Assembly: GCF_000026045.1 (NCBI RefSeq)
Contig: NC_007426.1
Location: 930,001 to 994,000 of the forward strand
From: Natronomonas pharaonis DSM 2160
Lineage (GTDB): Archaea > Halobacteriota > Halobacteria > Halobacteriales > Haloarculaceae
DNA: 64,000 nucleotides
Direction of reading: 5' to 3'
The notes under the pieces are model-generated. The model saw only the letters and a program-made list of their open reading frames with translations. It did no database searches and was not told the DNA's origin. Made by a program: the position numbers and the translations under genes. Below are positions 45,890 through 56,338 of this stretch, one piece after another. Within the stretch, counting starts at the first letter, position 1; each line of letters begins with the position of its first letter.

Positions 45890-46803
45890 TGGTCTGCCCT
45901 CCGTCGCTGCCGCCACTGTTCGATGTAGCCGGAGATGCCGTCAGGCAGTACCCGAAGGGCGATGATGGCGACGATGAGCATCGCCATTAGCCCGACGAAG
46001 GTCCCAAGCTGGAAGCTGAAGACCGCGTTGACGAAGCCGAGCAGCCCCGACGCCGAGAGCGTCCCGATGACGACCGACGGCCCGCCGACGACCACGGCGA
46101 CGAACGCCTCGACGAGGAAGATGCTGCCTCTGTCGGGCGTGATAGCGCCGATAGCGGGCGCGTACAGCGCCCCGGTGAGTCCGGCCAGCCCGGAGCCAAG
46201 CGCGAACGTCGTGACGTACATCCGGTCGGTGTCGATGCCCATCGCACGGGCGGTTTCGGGGTCTTCGATGGTTGCTCTGGCCTTGACCCCGAACTCGGTG
46301 CGGGTAAACAGCACGTACAGGCCGACCAGGACCGCAAGCGCTACCAGCGGCAGGAAGACGCTCCGGTAGGTCCCGGAGGTGTATGGCCCGTAGGCGACGT
46401 TGCCCATCGGCGTTGAGATGCTGTCGAGGCTGGACCCGAAGGTAATCAACAGCAGCTGTGCGACCACGAGCGCGAGGCCCCACGTCGCGACCATCGAGTC
46501 AAGCAGACGGTCATAGAGGTGTTGGACGACCAGCCGCTCGACGATGATGCCGAAGATGACTGTCATGACGACACCGGACACCATCGCGACCGGCAGCGGG
46601 AGCCCGGCGTGGTAGGTGAGCGCCGTCCCGTAGATGCCGACGAGGATGAACTCCCCGTGGGCGAGGTTGATGACGCCCATCATCCCGAAGATTACCGCCA
46701 GCCCGACCGTCGCCAACACGAGGAAGGCGAAGCTATCGAGGAACTGAAACAGCAGCGCGGCCCCGTCGTACAGCGGCGATAGGGGCACGAGCGGCTGGCT
46801 CAC
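45886..46803 (-). CDS. urtB: Urea ABC transporter permease (UrtB/LivH type)
   Basis: A 305-residue membrane protein with about eight hydrophobic segments. GVINLAHGEFILVGIYGTAL is the LivH/UrtB signature and RATIEDPETARAMGIDTDRM is the coupling loop. It starts with GTG at 46803, 37 bases after urtA, and overlaps urtC by four bases. It lacks the long periplasmic N-terminal domain of some bacterial UrtB proteins. Confidence 0.87.
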   Translation of the reverse strand: MSQPLVPLSPLYDGAALLFQFLDSFAFLVLATVGLAVIFGMMGVINLAHGEFILVGIYGTALTYHAGLPLPVAMVSGVVMTVIFGIIVERLVVQHLYDRLLDSMVATWGLALVVAQLLLITFGSSLDSISTPMGNVAYGPYTSGTYRSVFLPLVALAVLVGLYVLFTRTEFGVKARATIEDPETARAMGIDTDRMYVTTFALGSGLAGLTGALYAPAIGAITPDRGSIFLVEAFVAVVVGGPSVVIGTLSASGLLGFVNAVFSFQLGTFVGLMAMLIVAIIALRVLPDGISGYIEQWRQRRRADQ

Positions 46804-46840
46804 GGCGTCTCACCCCCGCCGGTGTGTCGTAGCCGTCGCG

Positions 46841-48118
46841 TCATTCGAGGATATCACCGTAAACGTCGGCGGGCTCGTACTGCGTGGTCTTCGACTCCGC
46901 ACGGAGGTCACAGCCGTCGCCGCCCTCGACTTCTTCGCGGAGGAACGAGGGGCCGATTTCCTGTTCGGCGTCGAAGCTGATGTCGTGGTTCTCGTCGGCG
47001 TGGGCGACGCGCATCTGGTGGGTGATGTGGTGGGTCGCACCGTCGAGCTCGATTCGGCCCGAGGGGGCGTTCATCTCCACGCCTTCCTCGAGGACATCGA
47101 TGACGGCGTCCTGGTCGAAGGTGCCGGCCTCCTCGACGGCCTCTTTCCACATGTAGACCGAGAAGTAGTTGTTCTGTGCTTCCTGGTTGAGGTAGTTCGC
47201 GTCGGGCCAGCGGTCGTAGAAATCCTCGACGAAGTTCTCGCCCTCCCGGAGGTCGCCGAGTTCCTCCATATAGCTGACGCCCGCGTAGACATCGGTCACG
47301 GCGTTTGGCTCGTAGCGGATGTGCTCGTGGCCCTGGGCCATCGTCGTCGATGTCCCGATGGGAATCATCAGGTCGTTGGAGTCCCGCTGGTCGTAGAAGT
47401 TCTCGTGGTTGGCACCGACGAGCATCGACATGATGAAGTCGGGGTCCTCGGCCTGAATCCGGTTGATGACCGACGAGAAGTCGCTTTCGTCGAGCGGGAT
47501 GTACTCCTCGCCGACGATGTTGTAGCCGTTCTCCTCGGCGATGACGTTGACCCAGTCGCCGGACAACTGTCCGAAGTTGTAGTCGGCGGCAATGATGTAG
47601 ATGTCCTCGCCGTACTGGTCGGCGAGGTACGGCGTCACGGCCCCGAGCTGCTGGCGAGCCGTCGAGCCGACGGCGAAGATGGTATCGTCACAGACACCGC
47701 CCTCGTATTGGGTCGTATAAAAGTATAGCTGGTCTTCGTCGTTGATTATTGGCCGAATCGCCTCCCGAGTCGCGCTGGAGTACCCGGCCCAGAGGGCGTC
47801 GACTTGGTCCTGTAGGATGAGCCGTTCAGTCAGTTCCTGGTAGCGCTCGTTGTCGGATTGGGGGTCGGGGTCGACGATTTCGACTTCCTCGCCGAGAATC
47901 CCGCCGTCTTCGTTTATCTCCTCGATTGCCAGCCGCGTCGCCTGCCACTTCGAGGTGCCGTTGAGCTGGAAGTTTCCGGAGCGGTCCTCAAGGATACCGA
48001 CGGTTGGTCCGTCGCTGCCACCGTTGCCGCCCATACAGCCCGCAAGGCCGATGCCGGCTGCGGCTGCTCCCGATGCGAGCAGTTTCCGACGGCTGACGGT
48101 CGGGTTACGCATTGGCAT
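46841..48118 (-). CDS. urtA: Urea ABC transporter substrate-binding lipoprotein
   Basis: About 425 residues. VSRRKLLASGAAAAGIGLAG plus Cys forms a Tat signal with a lipobox. The mature part (VGILEDRSGNFQLNGTSKWQ, ATRLAIEEINEDGGILGEEV, LWAGYSSATREAI, FYTTQYEGGVCD) matches UrtA/AmiC-type periplasmic-binding proteins, with YEGG and the Cys typical of UrtA. I chose the ATG at 48118; 48112 and 48139 are also in frame. It lies beside the urease operon, and the two are transcribed away from each other. Confidence 0.88.
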   Translation of the reverse strand: MPMRNPTVSRRKLLASGAAAAGIGLAGCMGGNGGSDGPTVGILEDRSGNFQLNGTSKWQATRLAIEEINEDGGILGEEVEIVDPDPQSDNERYQELTERLILQDQVDALWAGYSSATREAIRPIINDEDQLYFYTTQYEGGVCDDTIFAVGSTARQQLGAVTPYLADQYGEDIYIIAADYNFGQLSGDWVNVIAEENGYNIVGEEYIPLDESDFSSVINRIQAEDPDFIMSMLVGANHENFYDQRDSNDLMIPIGTSTTMAQGHEHIRYEPNAVTDVYAGVSYMEELGDLREGENFVEDFYDRWPDANYLNQEAQNNYFSVYMWKEAVEEAGTFDQDAVIDVLEEGVEMNAPSGRIELDGATHHITHQMRVAHADENHDISFDAEQEIGPSFLREEVEGGDGCDLRAESKTTQYEPADVYGDILE

Positions 48119-48181
48119 CACCTGTGGTGTAAACTGCACGTTCGGAAACGTTCGTGATTGTTTCGCTTTTGCGCCGAATAC

Positions 48182-48199
48182 TGTCTGTATATTCAGACA
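48182..48199. repeat. Inverted repeat in the urtA leader, candidate operator
   Basis: TGTCTG and CAGACA form a perfect 6-base inverted repeat around TATATT. It sits about 30-55 bases downstream of the urtA TATA element, near the expected transcription start, where a bound repressor would block initiation. Confidence 0.5.
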
Positions 48200-48228
48200 T
48201 TTTCACGTCTCATCCGGAGTTAGAGGAG

Positions 48229-48237
48229 TTATATAAG
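48229..48237 (-). promoter_or_regulatory. TATA box of the urt operon
   Basis: On the minus strand the sequence reads CTTATATAA, about 110 bases before the urtA ATG. Transcription would then start near 48206, leaving a leader that contains the inverted repeat. Confidence 0.55.
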
Positions 48238-48240
48238 CGT

Positions 48241-48606
48241 TTTCGGGAAACACTTCAATAGAAATACCCACAGAGGAGAGGGGCTGGATACTCTATTGAC
48301 TGTGTTGGTGTCCTTATATTCTGGATGAATGTGGTTCTGAGAAGGGTCTAATATCCCGTGTGTGCTACATCTGTGAACACCGTTTGAGTTCAAAACAGCT
48401 CCACCGCTGGCTGTCCGCGCTGCCTGTCGCTCCGCACCCCCCGGCTAATCGTACGTTTTCCATATAACGGGGTCGAACAAAAATATTCTTCCTGATTTCG
48501 TTACCCTCTAGCCGGACGTTATCGGTAGGTGGCAGAATGGAAGCATACGTTCGAAAATATCGCCCGATTGGTTACCTTATGTACGCTTCCACTCTCACCC
48601 GGTAGT
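48241..48606. other. Intergenic region between urt and ure operons
   Basis: About 365 bases with no gene. It is AT-richer than the flanks and holds several TATA-like words (CCATATAACG near 48460, CTTATGTA near 48578). The second lies about 26 bases before the small-protein ATG at 48607 and could give a leaderless transcript of the urease side. Confidence 0.4.
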
Positions 48607-48765
48607 ATGTTCGATATACTGTTGCACGCAGGAACAGAGCATCCCAATCTCTCGTTCATCGTCGTTGCGAGCCTTCTTTCGTTCCTCGCGGGGCTTGGCA
48701 TCGGCACCTACTCCGAACAGCTCGCCGGATTGTTCACATCCACCGACTCGGAGCCGACCGAGTGA
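48607..48765 (+). CDS. Small single-helix membrane protein upstream of urease
   Basis: A 52-residue protein, MFDILLHAGTEHPNLSFIVV, then a glycine-containing hydrophobic helix (ASLLSFLAGLGIGTYS) and an acidic tail. It lies 64 bases before ureB on the same strand. I do not recognise a family. The 26 codons before this ATG in the same frame lack a good start context, so I use the ATG at 48607. It may be the first gene of the urease transcript. Confidence 0.5.
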   Translation: MFDILLHAGTEHPNLSFIVVASLLSFLAGLGIGTYSEQLAGLFTSTDSEPTE

Positions 48766-48829
48766 GACCGATGACGGGTATCGACCGACCGGCCACTCCT
48801 CGGCCGGCCGCTACCGGAGGTGACCGTCC

Positions 48830-49224
48830 GTGAGCGACCCCTCGGAGGGCTCGCTGACGCCCGGCGAACTGCTCGTCGACGATGCGCCCGTCGAACTCAA
48901 TGCCGGCCGTGAAACGGCGACGGTCACCGTCGAAAACACCGGCGACCGGCCGGTACAGGTCGGCTCCCACTATCATTTCTTCGAGACGAACCCGGCGCTT
49001 GCGTTCGACCGCGAGACGGCCTACGGCATGCGGCTGAACATCCCCGCTGGCACCGCCGTCAGGTTTGAGCCGGGCGCTGAACGGGATGTCGAACTGGTCG
49101 CTATCGGCGGCGACCGCATCGTCCATGGCATGGATGGACTGGTGAACGGTGACCTCGATGACGAAGCAACCCGCGAGCGAGCGATGGACCGAGCCGCCGC
49201 GGCCGGCTACCGGGGGGTCGAGCG

Positions 49225-49228
<4 letters not shown>
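48830..49228 (+). CDS. ureB: Urease beta subunit
   Basis: A 132-residue subunit starting with GTG at 48830. [40 protein letters not shown] and [20 protein letters not shown] are the usual UreB blocks. It is the first structural gene of ureBCAGDEF and overlaps ureC by four bases. The gene order B-C-A differs from the A-B-C of most bacteria. Confidence 0.95.
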
Positions 49229-50933
<1,705 letters not shown>

Positions 50934-50937
<4 letters not shown>

Positions 50938-51263
50938 ATCTCACACCCAAAGAACGGGAGCGGCTGACGATATTCATGGCGGCGGAGTTGGCCCGCCGCC
51001 GGAAGGAACGCGGCGTGAAGCTCAACCACCCGGAGACGGTCGCCTACATCTCCGATTGGGCCTGCGAGCGCGCCCGAGAGGGGATGTCAGTCGCCGAAAT
51101 CCGCCAGGAGGCGACAGCGCTTTTGACCCGTGAGGACGTGATGGACGGCGTTCCGGAACTTGTCGATATGGTACAGGTCGAACCGATGTTCCCCGACGGA
51201 ACGAAGCTCGTGACGATTCACGACCCGATTCGGGCTGACACCCGGGAGCAACTGGAGGAATAA
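50934..51263 (+). CDS. ureA: Urease gamma subunit
   Basis: A 109-residue subunit: [20 protein letters not shown], then [16 protein letters not shown] and [14 protein letters not shown]. Its length and motifs are standard for UreA. It follows ureC with a four-base overlap and its stop shares a base with the ureG start. Confidence 0.95.
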
Positions 51264-51883
51264 TGGGGCACAGAGATGTCGCAACCGTCGGCCTCGGCGG
51301 ACCGGTCGGCTCCGGCAAGACCGCGATGGTCAAACGGCTCGTCCCGCGGCTCGATGCGGCCGGCTACAACGTCGGCGTCATTGCCAACGACATTATGACA
51401 CAGGAGGACGCCGACCGGCTCAGGGAGTCCTTCGAGGGGATTCTCCCGCCGGACCTCGTCGAGGGCGTCGAGACCGGTGCCTGTCCGCACACTGGCATCC
51501 GCGAGGACCCCTCGATGAATATCGCGGCTATCGACGAGTTCACCGAGTCGTATCCGGACCTCGATGTGGTGTTGCTCGAAAGCGGCGGCGACAACCTCGC
51601 GGCGACGTTCAACCCGGAGCTGGCCGACTACTTCATCTTCGTCATCAGCGTCGCCGAGGGCGACGACATCCCGCGCAAGCGCGGCCCCGGCGTCACGCAG
51701 GCCGATTTGCTGGTCGTCAACAAGACGGACCTCGCACCCCACGTCGACGCCGACCTTGAGGTAATGCGCCGGGACGCCGAGACGGTTCGCGGCGACGCGC
51801 CGACCTGCTTTACCGACTGCAAGGCCGAGGAGGGAATTGACGGCGTCGTCGACCACATCGAGGAGGGGGTTCTCTTCGCGTGA
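51263..51883 (+). CDS. ureG: Urease accessory GTPase
   Basis: A 206-residue SIMIBI GTPase that drives nickel insertion. Walker A is [20 protein letters not shown], the nickel site CPHTGIRED contains the conserved CPH, and [13 protein letters not shown] is the guanine-specificity motif. It shares a base with ureA upstream and overlaps ureD by four bases. Confidence 0.95.
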   Translation: MGHRDVATVGLGGPVGSGKTAMVKRLVPRLDAAGYNVGVIANDIMTQEDADRLRESFEGILPPDLVEGVETGACPHTGIREDPSMNIAAIDEFTESYPDLDVVLLESGGDNLAATFNPELADYFIFVISVAEGDDIPRKRGPGVTQADLLVVNKTDLAPHVDADLEVMRRDAETVRGDAPTCFTDCKAEEGIDGVVDHIEEGVLFA

Positions 51884-52779
51884 GCGCCGTTCCCGATGCC
51901 TTCCAGCGATACGGTGCGGAATCGCTGGCGCAAGCGCCGGCTTTCGGTCCCGGGAAAGACGGCGTCTTCGAGGCAACGCTCGCTCGCACGGGCGACCGCG
52001 ACACCCGTCTCCTCCGCGATTATACGAAGGTTCCATATCACCTGACGGGAACGCTCGATACCGACCCCGCGCCGGGGCTGACGACGCTCTGTCTGCAGGA
52101 GCCGACCGGCGGCGTCGCACAGGGTGACCGCCACAGTATTACCGTCACTGCCCGCGAGGGTGCACGTGCACGCGTGACGACACAGAGCGCCACGAAGGTC
52201 CACAGCATGCAGGCCAACTACGCCCACCTCGATGCGACGCTTGAGGCCGGCCCCGACGCCCATCTTGAGTACGTCCCGGGGCCGACCATCGTCAACGAGG
52301 ACGCCCGCTGTTTACAAACGGTCGCTGTCGACCTCGCGCCGTCGGCTACCGTCGTCGTCGCCGACGTGTTCGTTCCCGGTGGACTCTCGGCCCACGAGCC
52401 GTTCGATTTCGACCACTATCACAGCCGGCTCGAAGCCCGTTGTGAAGAGCGGCTCGTCTGTGCCGACGCGGTCGATTTGCACCCGGCGGACGGCGACCCC
52501 CGCGACCCGGCGACCGTCGCCGACTACGATGTCGTCGGGACGCTGTACGTGCTGGCTCCCGAGGCCGACACGGAGGTGCTCGCGGAGGCCATCCACGCCC
52601 GGTTCGACGCCCACGACGCGGTCACGGCCGGCGTCTCGGCGCTCCCGTACGAGTCGGGGGTCTCGGTCCGAGTCCTCGGCACCCGGAGCGCAGACGTGAC
52701 TGACGCGGTGCGGGACGCATGGGACGCATCGCGACAGGAATTGCTCGGCGTCGGCATCCCCGCCGACAGGAGGTACTGA
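51880..52779 (+). CDS. ureD: Urease accessory protein UreD
   Basis: A 299-residue scaffold for the urease activation complex. It starts with GTG overlapping ure[33 protein letters not shown] and [14 protein letters not shown] are the UreD/UreH blocks. It binds UreF and urease and channels nickel. It overlaps ureE by one base. Confidence 0.92.
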   Translation: MSAVPDAFQRYGAESLAQAPAFGPGKDGVFEATLARTGDRDTRLLRDYTKVPYHLTGTLDTDPAPGLTTLCLQEPTGGVAQGDRHSITVTAREGARARVTTQSATKVHSMQANYAHLDATLEAGPDAHLEYVPGPTIVNEDARCLQTVAVDLAPSATVVVADVFVPGGLSAHEPFDFDHYHSRLEARCEERLVCADAVDLHPADGDPRDPATVADYDVVGTLYVLAPEADTEVLAEAIHARFDAHDAVTAGVSALPYESGVSVRVLGTRSADVTDAVRDAWDASRQELLGVGIPADRRY

Positions 52780-53423
52780 TGCGGCACGTTGATGGGGTCG
52801 TCGGCAACCGCTATGACGACCCCGACCTCGACGAGCAGCTCCACGCCCACGAGGACGCCGGGCGACTCGAACGGGTCGTTCTCGAAGCCGGCCAGCGGAA
52901 GCGCTCCCGGCTTCGTGTCGAGACCGACGCCGGAACTGACCTCGGTATCGTCGTCGACCAGCCGGAGCTACGGGCCGGTGATGTCCTCTTTCTCGACGAC
53001 GATGCGGCCGCTGTCGTCGAGTTCGAGTCCAGAACCGCTTTCGTCGTCGACCTCCCGTCGCCGGGGCCGGAGACGGTTGCCGCGGCGGTCGAACTCGGCC
53101 ACCGCGTCGGCAACCAGCACTGGGATATCGCCATCGAGGGCGGGACGGTCTACGTGCCCGTCGAGGCCGACCGCCGTATCATCGAAGACGTCCTCGGCGA
53201 GCACATCCCGGACAGCGGGACAACACGCTATGCGTCGGTCGATGCGAGCCTGTTCATCGGCGAGAATGCCGAACCCAGCGGCGTCGACCACAGCCACGAA
53301 GCAACCGACAGCGGACACGGTTATGGGGAAGACCACGACCACGACCACAGCCACGACCACAACCACGACCACGACCACAACCACGACCACGACCACAGCC
53401 ACAGCCACGACAGCCATGAGTGA
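52779..53423 (+). CDS. ureE: Urease nickel metallochaperone
   Basis: A 214-residue protein starting at the ATG in TGATG. The UreE core carries VLEAGQRKRSRLRVET, the nickel-binding GHRVGNQHWDI (conserved His), and a C-terminal tail from about residue 182 made almost only of His and Asp with a few Ser and Asn. The tail is a nickel store of the kind seen in Klebsiella UreE. Its DNA is a run of CACGACCAC-like hexamers, so length may vary by slippage. It overlaps ureF by eight bases. Confidence 0.93.
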   Translation: MRHVDGVVGNRYDDPDLDEQLHAHEDAGRLERVVLEAGQRKRSRLRVETDAGTDLGIVVDQPELRAGDVLFLDDDAAAVVEFESRTAFVVDLPSPGPETVAAAVELGHRVGNQHWDIAIEGGTVYVPVEADRRIIEDVLGEHIPDSGTTRYASVDASLFIGENAEPSGVDHSHEATDSGHGYGEDHDHDHSHDHNHDHDHNHDHDHSHSHDSHE

Positions 53424-54129
53424 AACGTCGTTTCTGACGGCGCTGCGGCTGGCCGATTCGTTCCTGCCGGTCGGGACGTACACCGCCTCCTACGGCATCG
53501 AGCAGTACGTCAACGAAGGCGATATCGAGACGGCGGCGGAACTCGGCGACCTCGTTGAGGCGTATCTGCGGCGTATCGTCGGCCCCGCCGAGACGGTCGC
53601 GCTTGCCGCCGCACATCGGGCGGCTGCGGCGGACGACGAAGCCGGCATCCGAGCGGCCGACGAACGGCTGCATGCCGCCACGCTGCCGGCGGAGTTTCGC
53701 GACAGCGCGACGAAGGCCGGGACGAAGCTGCTTGAGCTACTGGCATCGACCGACGAGGGCCTGTTCGCCGAGACGACGCTGGACGGTGCTGTCGCCGCAT
53801 ACGCTGCCGCCGTTGCAGCCGACGAAACCCCGGGACAGTATCCCGTCGTACTCGGCGTCGTTACCCAGCGGGCCGGGCTCGGCCGCCGGGAGGCCTGTCT
53901 GGTCGGTGCCTACTCGGTGGTGACAGAGCTGCTTGGGGCGGCCCAGCGGCTCGGCCGGTTCGGACATACCGACATTCAATCGCAGCTCGCCGAGCTGCTG
54001 CCGGTTATCGAGGAGGTCTGCGACGAGTACGTCGACGCCGAGCTCTCGTCGCTTTCGTCCTTTGCGCCGCTCGCAGAGACGATGGGCATGGCCCACGAGC
54101 GGGCCGACCGGCGGCTCTTTATGAGCTAG
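53416..54129 (+). CDS. ureF: Urease accessory protein UreF
   Basis: A 237-residue helical protein. LRLADSFLPVGTYTASYGIE is the typical UreF N-terminus, and GQYPVVLGVVTQRAG and ELLGAAQRLGRFGHTDIQ lie in the C-terminal half. The ATG at 53416 lies within the end of ureE. UreF completes UreD-UreF-UreG. It converges with the DUF447 gene, leaving one base between the stops. Confidence 0.92.
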   Translation: MSETSFLTALRLADSFLPVGTYTASYGIEQYVNEGDIETAAELGDLVEAYLRRIVGPAETVALAAAHRAAAADDEAGIRAADERLHAATLPAEFRDSATKAGTKLLELLASTDEGLFAETTLDGAVAAYAAAVAADETPGQYPVVLGVVTQRAGLGRREACLVGAYSVVTELLGAAQRLGRFGHTDIQSQLAELLPVIEEVCDEYVDAELSSLSSFAPLAETMGMAHERADRRLFMS

Positions 54130-54130
54130 C

Positions 54131-54700
54131 TCAGTCGATATCGGCGTACTCTGTGAGCCGCTCGAAGGCCGCAGCTTCTCGGTCGCCGCCGCAGCGGTCG
54201 ACCACCGATTCGAAGTAGTCGATGCGCGAGCGGAGCGTCTCCGTGTCGTAGCCCGGGACATCGAGCCGCGAGGCCGCGACGGTCGCCTCGATGACGGCGT
54301 AGTAGCCGCGGTTCGTCGTCGGAACGACCTCCCGTTCGACGCGGGCCTCGACCGGCGTGAGCGCCCACTCGACCCACTGGGTGTCGCCCTCCTCGCCGTC
54401 GTCGAGCCGTTCGACGTCAACAGTGGCCCACGCGTCGGCGCTGTCGAGCACCGGGTCTGCTTCCTCCCGTACCGAGCAAGCGGCGTCAACGAAGTCCACC
54501 GGGTCGTGAGTGAACTGAACGTAGCCACCGCCCCGCTCGCTGAAATTCCGCCATGTTCGGGTTCGACCCCACGTCCGGGCGGTCACCGGCTCGCCGGCAA
54601 AAAGCCCCAGTGCCGCGACGTTCCAGCGGCCGTTGGGCCCCCTTGTCGTCACGACCGATTCTGTGACCCCGGAGAGGTCGACGGGCCAGTCTGCCGGCAC
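54131..54700 (-). CDS. DUF447 family protein
   Basis: A 189-residue protein of the DUF447 family (flavin-reductase-like split barrel). WNVAALGLFAGEPVTARTWG starts the core, GYVQFTHDPVDFVDAACS follows, and YAVIEATVAASRLDVPGYD is the second conserved block. It sits two bases after the CitG-like gene in a minus-strand operon with a TIM barrel protein and cofD. In methylotrophs, DUF447 proteins accompany C1-cofactor (methanopterin) genes; the haloarchaeal role is not established. Confidence 0.82.
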   Translation of the reverse strand: MPADWPVDLSGVTESVVTTRGPNGRWNVAALGLFAGEPVTARTWGRTRTWRNFSERGGGYVQFTHDPVDFVDAACSVREEADPVLDSADAWATVDVERLDDGEEGDTQWVEWALTPVEARVEREVVPTTNRGYYAVIEATVAASRLDVPGYDTETLRSRIDYFESVVDRCGGDREAAAFERLTEYADID

Positions 54701-54702
54701 GC

Positions 54703-55578
54703 TCAGACCTCCAGTCCCCGCTGCAAAGCGATGAACAGCGCCGCAGCGGTGATGTCGGCTGTCGTCCCCGGGTTGATATCGCGGTCGACGAACTCGGCAG
54801 CGAGGTCGTCGGCGTCCTCACGGCCCTCCAATACCGCCTGTGCTCGCGCTGTTGCTTCCTCGGCTGCCGCCCGCCCGTTGCGCGTGACGACGAAGGTATC
54901 CGGCTCGTCGGCCAGCAGCCGCAGGAACGTCCGTGAGGCGCGCTGATATATCGGCCCGTCGTCGTCGCTGAGCCACGAGGCGGCCGTGAAACTGCGCTCG
55001 AAACCGCCGGTCAACTCGGCGGCGACGCCGTCGCGGTCGGCCGACAACGCCATCACATCCGCGAGCGTCAGCGCCCGCTCTCTGAGCTCCGGGGCCGCAT
55101 CGCCGCCGCGGCGGACATCGAGCGCGTCCGCGTCCGCCGGCGGGTCGTCGACGGCAACGTCGACGTGCTCGAAGGCGCGATAGAACCCGCAGGCGTCCTC
55201 GACGGTCGTCGATTCGACGACGGTCCTCGTCCCCGCCGGCGTGAGCCGGCTGGTTGCGGCAGCACGGACAAGCGGCACCAACAACAGCAGCGCTCCGAAC
55301 TGCGTGTTGCCGGCGGACTGTTCGGCCATGCCGGCGACCGCTCGCTCGAAGCACTCGCCGACGCCGGGAGTGGTGTCGGCGGCCGCCGCGAGGCCGCCCA
55401 TCGCCCCGACCGCGCCCGCCATGAAGTGTTCGAGCCGGAGGTCGTCGTAGTCGCGGCGGCGGTCGACGTTGCCCGGCTTCGGCGTGCCGGCCACCTCAAG
55501 CAACAGTGCGAGTTGTGCGTTCTGTGCCGGGCCGCGCCGCGGGGCGGCCGGCCGGCTGTCGGTCGATTCCTCAGCCAT
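54703..55578 (-). CDS. CitG-like (triphosphoribosyl-dephospho-CoA synthase family) protein
   Basis: A 291-residue protein. QNAQLALLLEVAGTPKPGNV begins the CitG family core, with MAEQSAGNTQFGALLLLVPL and INPGTTADITAAALFIALQR as later blocks. True CitG makes the prosthetic group of citrate lyase, but no citrate lyase genes are here. In archaea and methylotrophs the homologue travels with DUF447 and C1-cofactor genes, so I infer a role in making a ribosylated cofactor. The ATG at 55578 overlaps the TIM-barrel gene by eight bases. Confidence 0.78.
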   Translation of the reverse strand: MAEESTDSRPAAPRRGPAQNAQLALLLEVAGTPKPGNVDRRRDYDDLRLEHFMAGAVGAMGGLAAAADTTPGVGECFERAVAGMAEQSAGNTQFGALLLLVPLVRAAATSRLTPAGTRTVVESTTVEDACGFYRAFEHVDVAVDDPPADADALDVRRGGDAAPELRERALTLADVMALSADRDGVAAELTGGFERSFTAASWLSDDDGPIYQRASRTFLRLLADEPDTFVVTRNGRAAAEEATARAQAVLEGREDADDLAAEFVDRDINPGTTADITAAALFIALQRGLEV

Positions 55579-56338
55579 CGGCCGACACCTCCGTCTGTCG
55601 CTGGCTGTCGAACCACTCGTCGACGGCCCGCCGAACCCGAGCCAGCAGCGCCGGGTCATCGGACGGGCGGCCAACCGACACCGCGTCAGCGCCGTAGTCG
55701 AGATACTCCCGTGTCGTTTTCCGGTCCCGAACGCCGTTGTTGGCAACGACGAAGGCGTTGGGGGCGGCTTCGGTAACCGCGCCGACGACGTGTTCGCTGT
55801 CCATCGCATCGACGTGGAGGACGGACGCGCCGGCGGCCGAAAGCGCCGCTGCAAGCGCCGGCAGGTCGACCCCGTCGACCTCTGTTCTGACCTTGACGCT
55901 CACCGTCGCGCCGGTGTCGGCGGCCGCCCGGACCTGCTCGCAGAGCCGGTCGTCGTCTTTGAGCAGCGACTCGCCGGCCCCGGCGGCGCACATCTCGGAC
56001 TGCCGGCAGTGGGCGTTGAGTTCGACTATCGCGTCCCGGTCGGCACAGACTGCCGCGGCTTCGACGATGGGGTCGACGGTCGCACTCCGGACGTTGAACG
56101 CCGGCCGGACGGGAGTTCCGGCAAGCGCCGCGAGCTGTTTGTCGATGAAGGCGATGGGGTCGTCGGGCAGGAACTCCGTTCGGTCGCGTTCAGCGAGCGC
56201 CGCCGCGGCGCGGCGCGTCTCGGCGTCGATAGCCAGCCCACCGAGAAACGCACAGCCGACGTGCGGGGCGGCCGCGGCCGCCCAGTCGGCATCCGACTCG
56301 CCCGACAGCGATGCGACGGCGAGCCGTGGCGCAAACAT
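55571..56338 (-). CDS. Dihydrouridine-synthase-like TIM barrel flavoprotein
   Basis: A 255-residue TIM barrel. FLGGLAIDAETRRAA, VELNAHCRQSEMCAAGAGES, ATVSVKVRTEVDG, SVLHVDAMDS, FVVANNGVRDR and ADAVSVGRPS follow the Dus/DHOD flavin barrel order. It is shorter than tRNA dihydrouridine synthases and lacks their RNA-binding C-terminus, and the operon (cofD, CitG-like, DUF447) suggests cofactor rather than tRNA chemistry. It starts right after the cofD stop. Confidence 0.7.
   Translation of the reverse strand: MFAPRLAVASLSGESDADWAAAAAPHVGCAFLGGLAIDAETRRAAAALAERDRTEFLPDDPIAFIDKQLAALAGTPVRPAFNVRSATVDPIVEAAAVCADRDAIVELNAHCRQSEMCAAGAGESLLKDDDRLCEQVRAAADTGATVSVKVRTEVDGVDLPALAAALSAAGASVLHVDAMDSEHVVGAVTEAAPNAFVVANNGVRDRKTTREYLDYGADAVSVGRPSDDPALLARVRRAVDEWFDSQRQTEVSADG

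Noticed and set aside
43262-48118. Calling the urt genes a branched-chain amino acid (liv) transporter
   Set aside because: UrtA-like features in the binding protein, the UrtD-style signature and the adjacent urease operon favour urea, though substrate is not proven.
52968-53483. A minus-strand frame with a long valine run that looks like a membrane segment
   Set aside because: It is the reverse reading of the CACGAC repeats of the UreE tail.
54703-55578. Calling the CitG-like protein part of citrate lyase biogenesis
   Set aside because: No citrate lyase or other cit genes are present, and the operon is cofactor-type.
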